Assembly: GCA_002338715.1 (NCBI GenBank)
Contig: DDIR01000101.1
Coordinates: forward strand, 1-33,966
Direction of reading: 5' to 3'
DNA length: 33,966 nt
Origin: Phycisphaerales bacterium UBA1845
GTDB taxonomy: Bacteria; Planctomycetota; Phycisphaerae; UBA1845
Below the pieces are notes generated by a model. That model ran no database searches. It saw only the letters and a program-made list of their open reading frames with translations, and was not told where the DNA came from. The position numbers were made by a program, and so were the translations under genes. Positions 16,502 to 24,854 of this stretch are shown here, piece by piece (the first letter of the stretch is position 1; each line of letters begins with the position of its first letter).

Positions 16502-16535
16502 CGATCGTGTTGTCAACTTGGTCACTGACGTGTTG

Positions 16536-16555
16536 GTGCGGGCGGTTTCCCGCAC
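16536..16555. repeat. inverted repeat upstream of the GGDEF-EAL gene
   Basis: GTGCGGG (16536-16542) and CCCGCAC (16549-16555) form a perfect 7-bp GC-rich stem with a 6-base loop, 35 bases upstream of ATG 16501. It could be a 5' leader hairpin or a protein-binding site. It lies inside the frame if translation starts at GTG 16618. Confidence 0.5.
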
Positions 16556-16600
16556 GAGCGAACAAATCAGTTTTGCGAATTGGCCCGAATGCGCATAGGC

Positions 16601-16618
16601 GTGCGCTGCGCAGCGCAC
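16601..16618. repeat. 18-bp perfect palindrome
   Basis: GTGCGCTGCGCAGCGCAC reads identically on both strands, with no loop. It lies about 100 bases upstream of the probable start of the GGDEF-EAL gene. A dimeric regulator site is possible. No T-tract follows on either side, so a terminator is unlikely. Confidence 0.6.
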
Positions 16619-17087
16619 CGCATTGGTGCTTGGACCGACTGGCTTTTTTCGTTACTGGCTTATAGGACCCTCACAAGATGCGGCACCGCCCTATCATGCG
16701 TCGGACAAATACATGTATGTGTTGAGTCGTCCGCAGATTCACCGCCTGATCGTTTGATCGTCGCCTTCGACTTGATGTCTGGGGCATGGTCTTGCGCGTG
16801 ATTTCTACAGGGAGTGTAGGGGCGAAGCGGTGGAGGGCGGTGGCGCAAGGCGTTGTCCGATACTGGATGGCGTCGCATAGAACTGAACTCGCTCGGTCGT
16901 GGGCGCAAGTTGGGAGAACTGGTTAGAGATTGTGGGCTTTGTACGGTTGAGGGAAAGCATTGCAGAAGGGGCGTGCCGCCTCTATTCTGAATCAGTGCTG
17001 GAATGGAATCGGGCACTCGGAGATTCGTCACTCGATCTGCCCCAAGAAACCGCTCAACAGCGGAACTGAGGAGATGGGATTTTCACA
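16619..17087. other. intergenic between divergent genes, no gene seen
   Basis: Open frames here (for example 16660-17031 -) are Pro/Arg-rich and resemble no family. The stretch must hold the promoter of the kinase cassette. The best pair found, TTGTCC and CATAGA 17 bases apart near 16854-16882, is weak. GAGGAG at about 17068 precedes the kinase ATG. Confidence 0.45.
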
Positions 17088-18395
17088 ATGACGTCACTAC
17101 GCGTCAGACAGAGGCTGGGGAAATATCGAATCGTTCGGCGGTTGGCCGAAGGTGGATTCGCAACTGTATATAAAGCGCACGACACCATCGCCGGGATCAA
17201 CGTTGCGCTGAAATTGCCCCATGCCGGGCTGATCACCAAAGACACGCTTGAAGCATTTCGCAAGGAAGTTCGTCTGACGGCTGGGTTTGACCACCCAAAC
17301 GTTCTGGGCGTGAAGGACGCGGGATTTATCGACGACCATTTCGTCATCGTCTACCCATTGGGCAAAGAGACGCTTGGCGATCGGATGGGGCGGCGCATGT
17401 CCAACAAGACGATGATCAGCTTCGCCGAGCAGATGCTAGAAGCCGTCGCCTACGCCCACCGCAAGAAAATCCTTCACAGCGACCTGAAGCCCGAAAACTT
17501 CATTCTGTTTCCCGGTGGGCAATTGCGACTGGCGGATTTTGGAATTGCCAAGGTCGCGCACCGAACATTGGTGGCGTCGGGTTCGGGGACGGTCGGATAC
17601 GTCGCGCCCGAGCAGGCGATGGGCAAACCTTCACTTCGGTCGGACGTCTTCTCAATGGGGTTGATTCTATACCGGATGTTCTCGGGACAACTTCCGGAGT
17701 GGCCATTCAGTTGGCCGCCCCCGGGATTCGAGCGCGTGCGGAAATGTCTGCATCCTGACTTGATCTCATTCCTGCGCAAGAGCCTCGAGATAGACGACCA
17801 CAAACGATTCGCCGACGCGACCAGGATGGCCACTGCCTTTCAACGCATCAAACCGCGCGCCCTTCGCGGAACACCCTCGCGACGTCGCCGGGCGAAGTCG
17901 TCGGTCACCCGCGCGAATTGGAAGACGCTGCGCACGAAGGAATTCCTGAAAGAATACCGATCGCTGTTGGAGGTTCGCGGCACATGCAGCCAGTGCAAAG
18001 GACCGGTGTCAGAGTCCATGCAATTCTGTCCCTGGTGCAGCACCAAGCGAAAGATTGCCAAGGAAGAGAACCGGTTTCGCAGCAATTGCCCGCGCTGCAA
18101 ACGCAGTCTCAAAACGGACTGGCGATTTTGCCCCTGGTGTTATGGAGCCGCGGTCAACCCGGACGCCGTCCCCAGGCACGGTGACGTTCGCTACGCTGGC
18201 AGGTGTGCAAACGCGAAATGTGAGGGCAAGGATTTAATGCCATTCATGCAATATTGCCCCTGGTGTCGAAGAAAGGTAAGGCAGCCATGGAAGATCGAAG
18301 GGGCCAACGATCGGTGTTCCGGATGCGGCTGGGGCGTACTCCGAGATTACTGGGAGTGTTGTCCCTGGTGTGGTCGCTCGATTAGAAAGCGTTAG
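17088..18395 (+). CDS. Ser/Thr protein kinase with four C-terminal CPWC zinc ribbons
   Basis: 435 residues. Residues 12-270 are a Hanks-type kinase: glycine loop LAEGGFATVYKA, K42 (ALKLP), catalytic loop HSDLKPENF (130-138, Ser replacing Arg of HRD), and metal-binding DFG at 150-152 (ADFGIAK). GTVGYVAPEQ ends the activation segment. A non-RD kinase usually does not need activation-loop phosphorylation. After a basic linker, residues about 298-428 hold four Cys clusters. Each pairs CxxC, or CxxxxC in the third, with a second half containing CPWC, as in tandem double zinc ribbons. They could bind partners, nucleic acid or metal. No membrane helix, so cytoplasmic. The PP2C gene follows after eight bases, giving a kinase/phosphatase pair in one transcript. 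Confidence 0.92.
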   Translation: MTSLRVRQRLGKYRIVRRLAEGGFATVYKAHDTIAGINVALKLPHAGLITKDTLEAFRKEVRLTAGFDHPNVLGVKDAGFIDDHFVIVYPLGKETLGDRMGRRMSNKTMISFAEQMLEAVAYAHRKKILHSDLKPENFILFPGGQLRLADFGIAKVAHRTLVASGSGTVGYVAPEQAMGKPSLRSDVFSMGLILYRMFSGQLPEWPFSWPPPGFERVRKCLHPDLISFLRKSLEIDDHKRFADATRMATAFQRIKPRALRGTPSRRRRAKSSVTRANWKTLRTKEFLKEYRSLLEVRGTCSQCKGPVSESMQFCPWCSTKRKIAKEENRFRSNCPRCKRSLKTDWRFCPWCYGAAVNPDAVPRHGDVRYAGRCANAKCEGKDLMPFMQYCPWCRRKVRQPWKIEGANDRCSGCGWGVLRDYWECCPWCGRSIRKR

Positions 18396-18403
18396 GTAAG
18401 CAC

Positions 18404-19225
18404 ATGGCAAACGCGACAACCGACCGCATCGAGCTATTCCTGAACGCCAATCACGCAGAGGCGGAAACGCATCCCGTGGCTGACGGTACCGCACTCGTGT
18501 TTTCTCGCCGTTGCCCAGACAAAGAATCACCAAACGAAGATGCTGCCGCCCTGATCGTGAGCAATTCCGGTAGTGCGGTGCTTGCGGTTGCGGATGGTTT
18601 TGGAGGTCAGCCGGCTGGTGAACAAGCCTCGCGCATCGCGTTGGAGTCGCTGACCGAGTCCGTCAAAGAAGCCTTGTCAGCCGGTGACACACTTCGCACC
18701 GGAATCCTCGATGGGTTTGAACGCGCCAACGAAGCCATCAACGCGATGGGTGTTGGCGCTGCGACGACCATGGTGGCTGTCGAGATCGATGACGGAAGTG
18801 TGCGACCTTATCACGTTGGCGATTCGATGGCGCTGGTCGTCGGTCAGCGCGGTAAGACGAAATTGCAGACCGTGTCCCATTCACCGGTGGGATACGCCGT
18901 CGAATCGGGAATGCTCCACGAAGCCGACGCACTGCATCACGAAGATCTTCACATCGTCTCGAACATGCTGGGTTCATCGGAGATGCGAATTGAGATTGGT
19001 ACGCATGTCCAACTGCGTCCCTGGGATACCGTTTTGATCGCGAGCGATGGCGTGTTTGACAACATCCCAACCCAGGAAGTCGCTGAACTCATTCGCACCG
19101 GTCCGCTAACGAAAGTCGCAAAGCTTCTGGCTGCGGAATGCGATCAGCGAATGCGAAACCCCCGCGAAGGGCAAGCCAGTAAACCAGACGATCTGTCGTT
19201 CATACTGTTTCGGCTGCGCGGTTGA
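18404..19225 (+). CDS. PP2C-family Ser/Thr protein phosphatase
   Basis: 273 residues, close to a bare PP2C (PPM) catalytic domain. Metal-binding and signature motifs are in order: SPNEDAA (D46), VADGFGG (D64), VGAATTMVAV, YHVGDSMALVV, LIASDGVFDNI and KPDDLSFILFRL. All aspartates for a two-metal centre are present, so it should be an active Mn/Mg-dependent phosphoprotein phosphatase. No membrane helix or extra domain. The ATG follows the kinase stop by eight bases with TAGGTAAG as ribosome site, so the pair is made together. It probably reverses the kinase's phosphorylation, perhaps on the FHA-rhomboid protein or its ligand. That pairing is inferred from context. Confidence 0.93.
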   Translation: MANATTDRIELFLNANHAEAETHPVADGTALVFSRRCPDKESPNEDAAALIVSNSGSAVLAVADGFGGQPAGEQASRIALESLTESVKEALSAGDTLRTGILDGFERANEAINAMGVGAATTMVAVEIDDGSVRPYHVGDSMALVVGQRGKTKLQTVSHSPVGYAVESGMLHEADALHHEDLHIVSNMLGSSEMRIEIGTHVQLRPWDTVLIASDGVFDNIPTQEVAELIRTGPLTKVAKLLAAECDQRMRNPREGQASKPDDLSFILFRLRG

Positions 19226-19346
19226 GCTTAGATCAACTCGACCGCACCTTGCCCATAAATCCAGACATACGAAAACCGTATCATTTGTTGGACTTAGCCA
19301 TATGGATTGGGGTACCATCGGCCTTCGATCGGTAGAGGGTTGGGTC

Positions 19347-19376
19347 ATGGTTCAATTGCAATGCCAGTGTGGTTAG
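19347..19376 (+). other. severed N-terminus of the FHA-rhomboid gene (amber stop at codon 10)
   Basis: ATG 19347 has AGAGGG seven bases upstream, a better ribosome site than any at ATG 19395. It encodes MVQLQCQCG and then TAG (19374-19376). The same frame continues KLKLPSMHIGK...CPNC into the annotated protein. Together the two parts give the planctomycete zinc ribbon, CxCG-(K)-KLK-P...GK...CPxC, with the stop at the position usually held by Lys. A single AAG-to-TAG change would explain it. Confidence 0.75.
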
Positions 19377-19394
19377 AAACTCAAGCTGCCATCC

Positions 19395-21125
19395 ATGCAC
19401 ATCGGCAAGCCTGCGGCGTGCCCGAACTGTCACCAGCGTGTGCGGATGGTGGCGGCCCACCGTTTGGACAACGTAACGTCACGGTCAGCGTTCCTTATCG
19501 AATCTGGACCACAGCGGGTGGGGGAGTTGATCTTCCTGCTCGGTGACCAGACCATCTCTGTCGGTAAGAGCGCCGACGCCAATCTTTCGTTTCGATCAGC
19601 CGACGTTTCACGTGTTCACTGCTACCTGCGGGCCGGCTCGCATGGCTGGCGCATCGAAGACAACGACAGCACCAATGGCCTGTTCGTCAACGGTCGACGG
19701 GTGAATGGTCACAATCTCCTTAATGGAGATTCTGTCGGCGTCGGTGCGTTTGTCTTACGGTACATGTCTGATATCCCAGCCGCGACACTGACGGAATCTG
19801 AACAACGCGTCGCTACAGAAATGTCGGGCGACTCCAGCGGTGGTCATATGATCGAATTGGTCGGCGCAGCAGCCGCAACGGCTGACGTGGGCCATGCGGA
19901 TTCGGCTGGCGACGATTCTGACGGTAGCGGTTTGCTGAATTTGCTGAGTGATGACATTTTCGTCGACGAAGGCAAGACGATCGACGTCCCCGCGCCGCCG
20001 AGTTCCAACACGCAGGATAAGGATGGTCCTACTTGTCCGAGTTGTAAACGCCAGCTTCCAGCCCGTGCGAAGATTTGCGTGCGATGTGGTATCAACGTGG
20101 AAACCGGTCGGCAGATCATTACCTCGCAGGATACCAATCTCAATGAAATCTACGGGATCGCAGAGAAGACAATCTGGTGGATCAGTTGGGTTAGTTGGTT
20201 GGGCGTGTATCCGATTGCGTCGGAGGCCTTTGGACTCAAGAAGCCGATCGTCATTCGGACAATTGCTGTCGTAACGATCTTGATCAGCGGGTGGTTTTTG
20301 TGGCTTGAACTGTCATTCTCCGATTCGATGATTCGTCATAAGAATCTCATGCTTTGGAGCGGTGACGGTGAAATCGATCCGGATACGCTGGTGGCGTACT
20401 ACTACGGCACGAGTTGGGGAGACACTGAAGCGTTTGACAATCAGTTGGAGTTGAGCGCAGACAGCGATCTCAACGAGGACGAGCGGATACTCGCGGCGCA
20501 CAACGCGATCCCCAAGGATCGGCAGGCCATCGGTCAATTCCGCGCTTCACAACTCGTCACGCACGCGTTTCTCCATGGCGGAATCTTTCACCTCTTGGGC
20601 AATCTGCTTTTCCTGATGGTGTTTGGATCACGGGTCAACGCATTGATTGGTCCGTTGTTAACGGTGATCGTGTATCCAGTCCTTGCGATCGGCGCGGGGC
20701 TGGCACATGCCATGTCATGCGCCGACCAGATGGCCTCACCGATGCTTGGCGCGTCGGGTGCGATCATGGGGTTGGCTGGTATGTATTTCGTATTCTTTCC
20801 CGCCCACAATGTGCACGTGGCGGCATGGTGGCGGTGGGGGATCATCCGCTGGTTTGAGCTTTCGATGACGATCTTCACGGTGCGCGGATTTTGGGTGGTC
20901 TTGTTTTATATCGCCTTCGACGTTGCGTTCACGATCATTGGCGCGGAAGATGGGGTGGCCCACTGGGCGCATCTTGGCGGGTTTATTGTGGGGATCGCGG
21001 TCGGCGTTATCCTGCTGCTGGCGAGATTGGTCAATGCGCGCGGCGGCGATTTGATTTCGGTGATACTGGGTCGACGCGCATGGGCGCTGCTTGGTCGTCC
21101 CGGTTACGCGGGCGATGACGAGTAG
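19395..21125 (+). CDS. FHA / zinc ribbon / rhomboid intramembrane protease fusion
   Basis: 576 residues from ATG 19395; the ancestral start was probably 19347, now cut off by a TAG. Order: remaining half zinc ribbon (CPNC, 9-12); FHA domain (about 45-123) with phosphothreonine-binding landmarks GKS, SRVH and STNGLFVNG; acidic linker; second zinc ribbon (C214, C217, C228, C231); then several membrane helices. The rhomboid core has HAFLHGGIFHLLGNLLFL, catalytic Ser in GASGAIMGL (S454) and catalytic His in AHWAHLGGF (H526), so it should be an active serine protease cutting within the membrane. The FHA domain would read phosphorylation by the neighbouring kinase and recruit the protease or its substrate. 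It follows the PP2C gene by about 120 bases (to ATG 19347). Confidence 0.9.
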   Translation: MHIGKPAACPNCHQRVRMVAAHRLDNVTSRSAFLIESGPQRVGELIFLLGDQTISVGKSADANLSFRSADVSRVHCYLRAGSHGWRIEDNDSTNGLFVNGRRVNGHNLLNGDSVGVGAFVLRYMSDIPAATLTESEQRVATEMSGDSSGGHMIELVGAAAATADVGHADSAGDDSDGSGLLNLLSDDIFVDEGKTIDVPAPPSSNTQDKDGPTCPSCKRQLPARAKICVRCGINVETGRQIITSQDTNLNEIYGIAEKTIWWISWVSWLGVYPIASEAFGLKKPIVIRTIAVVTILISGWFLWLELSFSDSMIRHKNLMLWSGDGEIDPDTLVAYYYGTSWGDTEAFDNQLELSADSDLNEDERILAAHNAIPKDRQAIGQFRASQLVTHAFLHGGIFHLLGNLLFLMVFGSRVNALIGPLLTVIVYPVLAIGAGLAHAMSCADQMASPMLGASGAIMGLAGMYFVFFPAHNVHVAAWWRWGIIRWFELSMTIFTVRGFWVVLFYIAFDVAFTIIGAEDGVAHWAHLGGFIVGIAVGVILLLARLVNARGGDLISVILGRRAWALLGRPGYAGDDE

Positions 21126-21167
21126 CATTTCTGCACAATGGCGATCGCTTAACCAGGACGCGTCAAG

Positions 21168-21410
21168 TTGGAATCACAAGCAAAAGTACAATACTGCCCG
21201 TCGTGCGGTTCCGATGCGATTGAGCACGGAAAGCTTGCTGGTCACTACCCAGTGTACTTTGCCGCGAAGAGACGCAGGTTCTTCTCTTTCGGTCCACCAA
21301 CCGTCACGCTAAAAGCCGTTGCGTGTCTCAATTGTGGAACGATTTTCTTCAAAGGGGATCCACAGGGCATAAAAAAATTAGCCGAGTACAGGAAAAACGA
21401 GAGACCATAG
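21168..21410 (+). CDS. small zinc-ribbon protein
   Basis: 80 residues starting at TTG 21168; the in-frame ATG 21138 is closed by TAA after four codons. Two CxxC knuckles (C10/C13 in YCPSCGSD and C53/C56 in ACLNCGTIF), about 40 residues apart, form a zinc ribbon with a basic hydrophobic insert (AAKRRRFFSFGPP). The C-terminus is charged. There is no signal or membrane segment. It lies 42 bases after the FHA-rhomboid gene and ends the + strand cassette, facing the metal-efflux operon. It may be another zinc-ribbon partner of the signalling genes, or unrelated; its function is unknown. Confidence 0.65.
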   Translation: MESQAKVQYCPSCGSDAIEHGKLAGHYPVYFAAKRRRFFSFGPPTVTLKAVACLNCGTIFFKGDPQGIKKLAEYRKNERP

Positions 21411-21459
21411 GCACATCGGTGCCCGATTTCCCCGAATCATCGACGTGTCGCGCAGCCGA

Positions 21460-24400
21460 TCACTCACCCTTACCCACGAAGATCCGATACAGCGCCGGAA
21501 GCACCACGAGGGTGAGCAGTGTGCTGGTAAGCAATCCCCCAATCACCACGGTGGCAAGTGGCCGCTGAACTTCCGCCCCCGTTCCCGTCGACATGGCCAT
21601 GGGAACAAAGCCCAATGACGCGACAAGCGCGGTTGTAAGAACCGGACGAAAGCGCGTCAATGAACCTTGGATGATTGCATCCACCGTGGCGCGACCCTCC
21701 TGTCGCAACTGGTTGATAAACGTCACCATCACCAACCCGTTCAGCACCGCGACCCCTGAAAGGGCGATGAACCCGACAGCCGCAGATATCGAAAACGGCA
21801 TCCCTCGAAGCCAAAGCGCCGCGATCCCGCCAGACAGTCCAAGCGGCACCGCACTGAAAACCAGCATCGCATACCGCACGCTCTTGAACGTGCTGAACAG
21901 CAATACAAAAATCAGCAGAAAGCAAATCGGAACAACGACGGACAATCGTCGACGCGCGGCGATCAGGTTTTCAAACTGCCCGCTCCAGTCAAGCCATTGA
22001 CCCTGAGGCAGGGCGATGGCGTTTACTTTCTCCTGGGCTTCCGCGACGAACGAGCCCAGGTCTCGTCCTCGCACGTTGCATTGCACGTACACGCGTCGCA
22101 GACCATTCTCGCGACTGATCTGGTTGGTGCCTTCGGCGACGCTGATGCGTGCGACATCGTTGAGCGGAAGAAACCCGGCATAGGATGGACTTGGCATGAT
22201 CCCTGCTGATTCCGTCGTCGTCTCCAACTGTACATCGCGTGCTTCTTCATCCCTGGCTGGAAGGGGAATCCAAAGATTGGCGATTGCGTCAGGTTGGCCG
22301 CGAAGTTCCTCGGAAAGTCGGACGACGATATCGAAACGCCGATCACCTTCAAAGACGACGCCAGCTTCCTGGCCCCCGATGGCCACCGCCACAACTTCCT
22401 GAACATCAGCGACATTCAGACCATACCGGGCGATGACGTTTCGATCGATGTCTATGGTCAGGACAGGCATGCCCACGGTCTGTTCGACGCGTGCATCCGC
22501 CGCCCCCGGGATCGTCTTAACGATATCAAGGATCTGCTCGGCAGACTGGCGCATCTTGTCGAAGTCCTGGCCAAACACTTTGATCGCAACATCGCCACGG
22601 ACGCCGGCGATCAACTCGTTGAAACGCATTTCAATCGGCTGCGAGAATTCGTAGTTGTTACCGGGAAGCGTCTGGACGGTCAGCTCGATCAACTTGATCA
22701 GCTTGCCCTTGTGGGTGGCGATGTTGAATTCGTGTTGATGCTCTTCGCCGTGTTCTTCGTGATGTCCTTCCAGCAAGCGTTCGTTTTCTTCGGCCTGGGC
22801 GTTGATCAGTTGCTCCAACTCCGCTTCGCTTCGCCATTGGTTCTGCGGCTTGAAGATGACAAACGTGTCGGTGACGTTTTGCGGCATCGGATCGGTTGCG
22901 ATCTCAGCCGTTCCCGTCTTCGAGTAGACGAATGCGACTTCTGGAAATTCGCCTAACGCACGTTCGATGTCGAACTGCATCTCCTGCGATTGCGAAAGGG
23001 ATGTACTCGGAATACGCAGTGCATGCATCGCGAGATCTTTTTCATCAAGACGTGGAATAAACTCCTGTCCAAGCGTTTCAAACAACGCCAACGAGGCGAT
23101 AAAAACAACGACGGAACCAACCGCCAGCGGCCAACGAAGTTGAATCGCCCGGCGTACAATGGGTTCGTAGATGGACTTGGCCCAACGGATCAGAAAAACT
23201 TCGCGTTCCTTGATGTGACCGCGCATGACGATCGCAACCATCGCCGGCACAAACGTCAGGGACAGCACAAATGCACCCGCCAGCGCGAAGATGACGGTTG
23301 CGGCCATCGGGTGGAACATCTTTCCTTCGACGCCGGTGAGCGTCAGAATCGGAATGTAAACGACGGTGATGATCGCCTCGCCGAAAGCGGTGGCTGAGCG
23401 AACCTGCTTGCTGCCATCGAAGACGACGTCCAACCGCTCTTTCAAGGTCAGCAGTCGTCCCTGGGCGTGTTGGGCTTCGCCAAGTCGACGGATGCAGTTC
23501 TCGACAATGATGACAGCCCCATCGACGATCAATCCAAAGTCGATGGCGCCGAGCGACATCAGGTTGCCGCTCACCTTGTATTTTACCATCCCGATGGTTG
23601 CGATCAGCATTGAAAGTGGAATGGCCAGCGCGCAGATGAGCGCAGCGCGAATGTTCCCAAGCAGCACGAATAGCACGGCGATGACGAGGATCGCGCCTTC
23701 CACCAGGTTGCGTTCGACCGTGCGAATGGTTGCATCCACCAGCTTGGTTCGGTCGAGGACGGTCTTCGCCCGTATGTCTGCTGGCAAGGTCTTGCGGATT
23801 TGCTCCAACTTGGCATCGACCGCAGCCGCCACCGTCCGACTGTTCTCGCCAATGCGCATGATCGCTGTCCCAACGACAATCTCGCGACCGTTTTCGCTGG
23901 CGGACCCGGTGCGCAGTTCACGTCCGATGCGGACGCCATTGGGGGCGACGATGTCGTGAACGTGTATGGGTATTCCATGACGCGAGCCAACGACGATGTC
24001 GGCGATTTCCGCGAGCGTGTTGACGCGGCCTGTGGTGCGGATGATGTACATTTCACCTTTGTGCTCGATGTATCCTGCACCGGTGTTGATGTTGTTTTTT
24101 TCAAGTGCATCAATCACATCGTGAAAGGTCAGCCCATAGCTCATCAGTTTCATCGGGTCGGGCTGGACCTGGTACTGCTTGACGTATCCGCCAATCGCAT
24201 CGACGCCCGCGATCCCTTTCACCGTTCGCAACTGCGTGCGAATCACCCAGTCCTGAACCTCTCGAAGGTAGGCGACCTGTTCGAATTCGCCGCGAAGCAA
24301 TTGCCCCTCGGGCGTTCGATATGCCCCGTCGCTTTGCCAACCCGCGTCTCCGTCGCGAACGTCAGCGCCAACGCCGCCGGGATGTTCAAACTCGACGGTG

Positions 24401-24825
24401 TACATGTAGATTTCGCCGAGCCCGGTCGAAATCGGTCCCATCGTTGGCTCGGCGCCGGCAGGCAGATCATTCTTGGCGACCGTCAAACGTTCAAAGATCT
24501 GCTGGCGGGCGAAGTAGATGTCCACATCGTCGTCGAATATCGCGGTGACCTGAGAGAAGCCATTACGCGAAAGCGAGCGGGTGGATTGCAAACCGGGGAT
24601 ACCCGCGAGCGAAATCTCAATGGGAAACGTGATGCGCTTCTCGATTTCCAACGGGGAAAGCGCCGGGTACGCCACATTGATCTGCACCTGGTTGTTGGTG
24701 ATATCGGGAACGGCGTCGATCGGCAGTTCGGTCAGCGCATTAATACCGACCGCGGCGATGATGATCGTTACCAAAACGACCAACCACCGGTTGCGAATCG
24801 AGAAATGTAGGATGGCCTCAAGCAC
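21460..24825 (-). CDS. czcA: CzcA-type heavy-metal RND efflux pump
   Basis: 1121 residues, about 60-80 longer than typical CzcA/CusA. N-terminus (LPIDAVPDITNNQVQINV) and C-terminus (PALYRIF) are complete. The HME-RND signature AIDFGLIVDGAVIIVENC (427-444) carries D429, D435 and E442. This spacing is that of divalent-cation pumps (Co/Zn/Cd/Ni), not the CusA copper/silver type. It is the proton-driven inner-membrane part of a tripartite efflux system. Odd features are a His/Glu-rich insertion (LLEGHHEEHGEEHQHEF, 684-700) and an extra Gly/Asp-rich segment at about 148-178 in the porter domain. It follows czcB by 29 bases and ends an operon led by the Cys-rich gene. The exact metal is not decided. 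Confidence 0.95.
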   Translation of the reverse strand: MLEAILHFSIRNRWLVVLVTIIIAAVGINALTELPIDAVPDITNNQVQINVAYPALSPLEIEKRITFPIEISLAGIPGLQSTRSLSRNGFSQVTAIFDDDVDIYFARQQIFERLTVAKNDLPAGAEPTMGPISTGLGEIYMYTVEFEHPGGVGADVRDGDAGWQSDGAYRTPEGQLLRGEFEQVAYLREVQDWVIRTQLRTVKGIAGVDAIGGYVKQYQVQPDPMKLMSYGLTFHDVIDALEKNNINTGAGYIEHKGEMYIIRTTGRVNTLAEIADIVVGSRHGIPIHVHDIVAPNGVRIGRELRTGSASENGREIVVGTAIMRIGENSRTVAAAVDAKLEQIRKTLPADIRAKTVLDRTKLVDATIRTVERNLVEGAILVIAVLFVLLGNIRAALICALAIPLSMLIATIGMVKYKVSGNLMSLGAIDFGLIVDGAVIIVENCIRRLGEAQHAQGRLLTLKERLDVVFDGSKQVRSATAFGEAIITVVYIPILTLTGVEGKMFHPMAATVIFALAGAFVLSLTFVPAMVAIVMRGHIKEREVFLIRWAKSIYEPIVRRAIQLRWPLAVGSVVVFIASLALFETLGQEFIPRLDEKDLAMHALRIPSTSLSQSQEMQFDIERALGEFPEVAFVYSKTGTAEIATDPMPQNVTDTFVIFKPQNQWRSEAELEQLINAQAEENERLLEGHHEEHGEEHQHEFNIATHKGKLIKLIELTVQTLPGNNYEFSQPIEMRFNELIAGVRGDVAIKVFGQDFDKMRQSAEQILDIVKTIPGAADARVEQTVGMPVLTIDIDRNVIARYGLNVADVQEVVAVAIGGQEAGVVFEGDRRFDIVVRLSEELRGQPDAIANLWIPLPARDEEARDVQLETTTESAGIMPSPSYAGFLPLNDVARISVAEGTNQISRENGLRRVYVQCNVRGRDLGSFVAEAQEKVNAIALPQGQWLDWSGQFENLIAARRRLSVVVPICFLLIFVLLFSTFKSVRYAMLVFSAVPLGLSGGIAALWLRGMPFSISAAVGFIALSGVAVLNGLVMVTFINQLRQEGRATVDAIIQGSLTRFRPVLTTALVASLGFVPMAMSTGTGAEVQRPLATVVIGGLLTSTLLTLVVLPALYRIFVGKGE

Positions 24826-24854
24826 GGTTGTTTCGCTTTCTTATAGAAAGTCAT

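Noticed and set aside
17088..21125. Type VI secretion regulatory module (PpkA/PppA/Fha)
   Set aside because: Kinase, PP2C and FHA occur together in such systems, but no Tss structural gene is present and the FHA is fused to a rhomboid protease instead.
21410..21423. Terminator hairpin GGCAC-ATCG-GTGCC between convergent genes
   Set aside because: Only a five-base-pair stem and no T-tract; too weak to call.
23800..24810. Long + strand open frame (336 codons) opposite the efflux pump
   Set aside because: It is the antisense shadow of czcA; it matches no family and the pump on the other strand is unmistakable.
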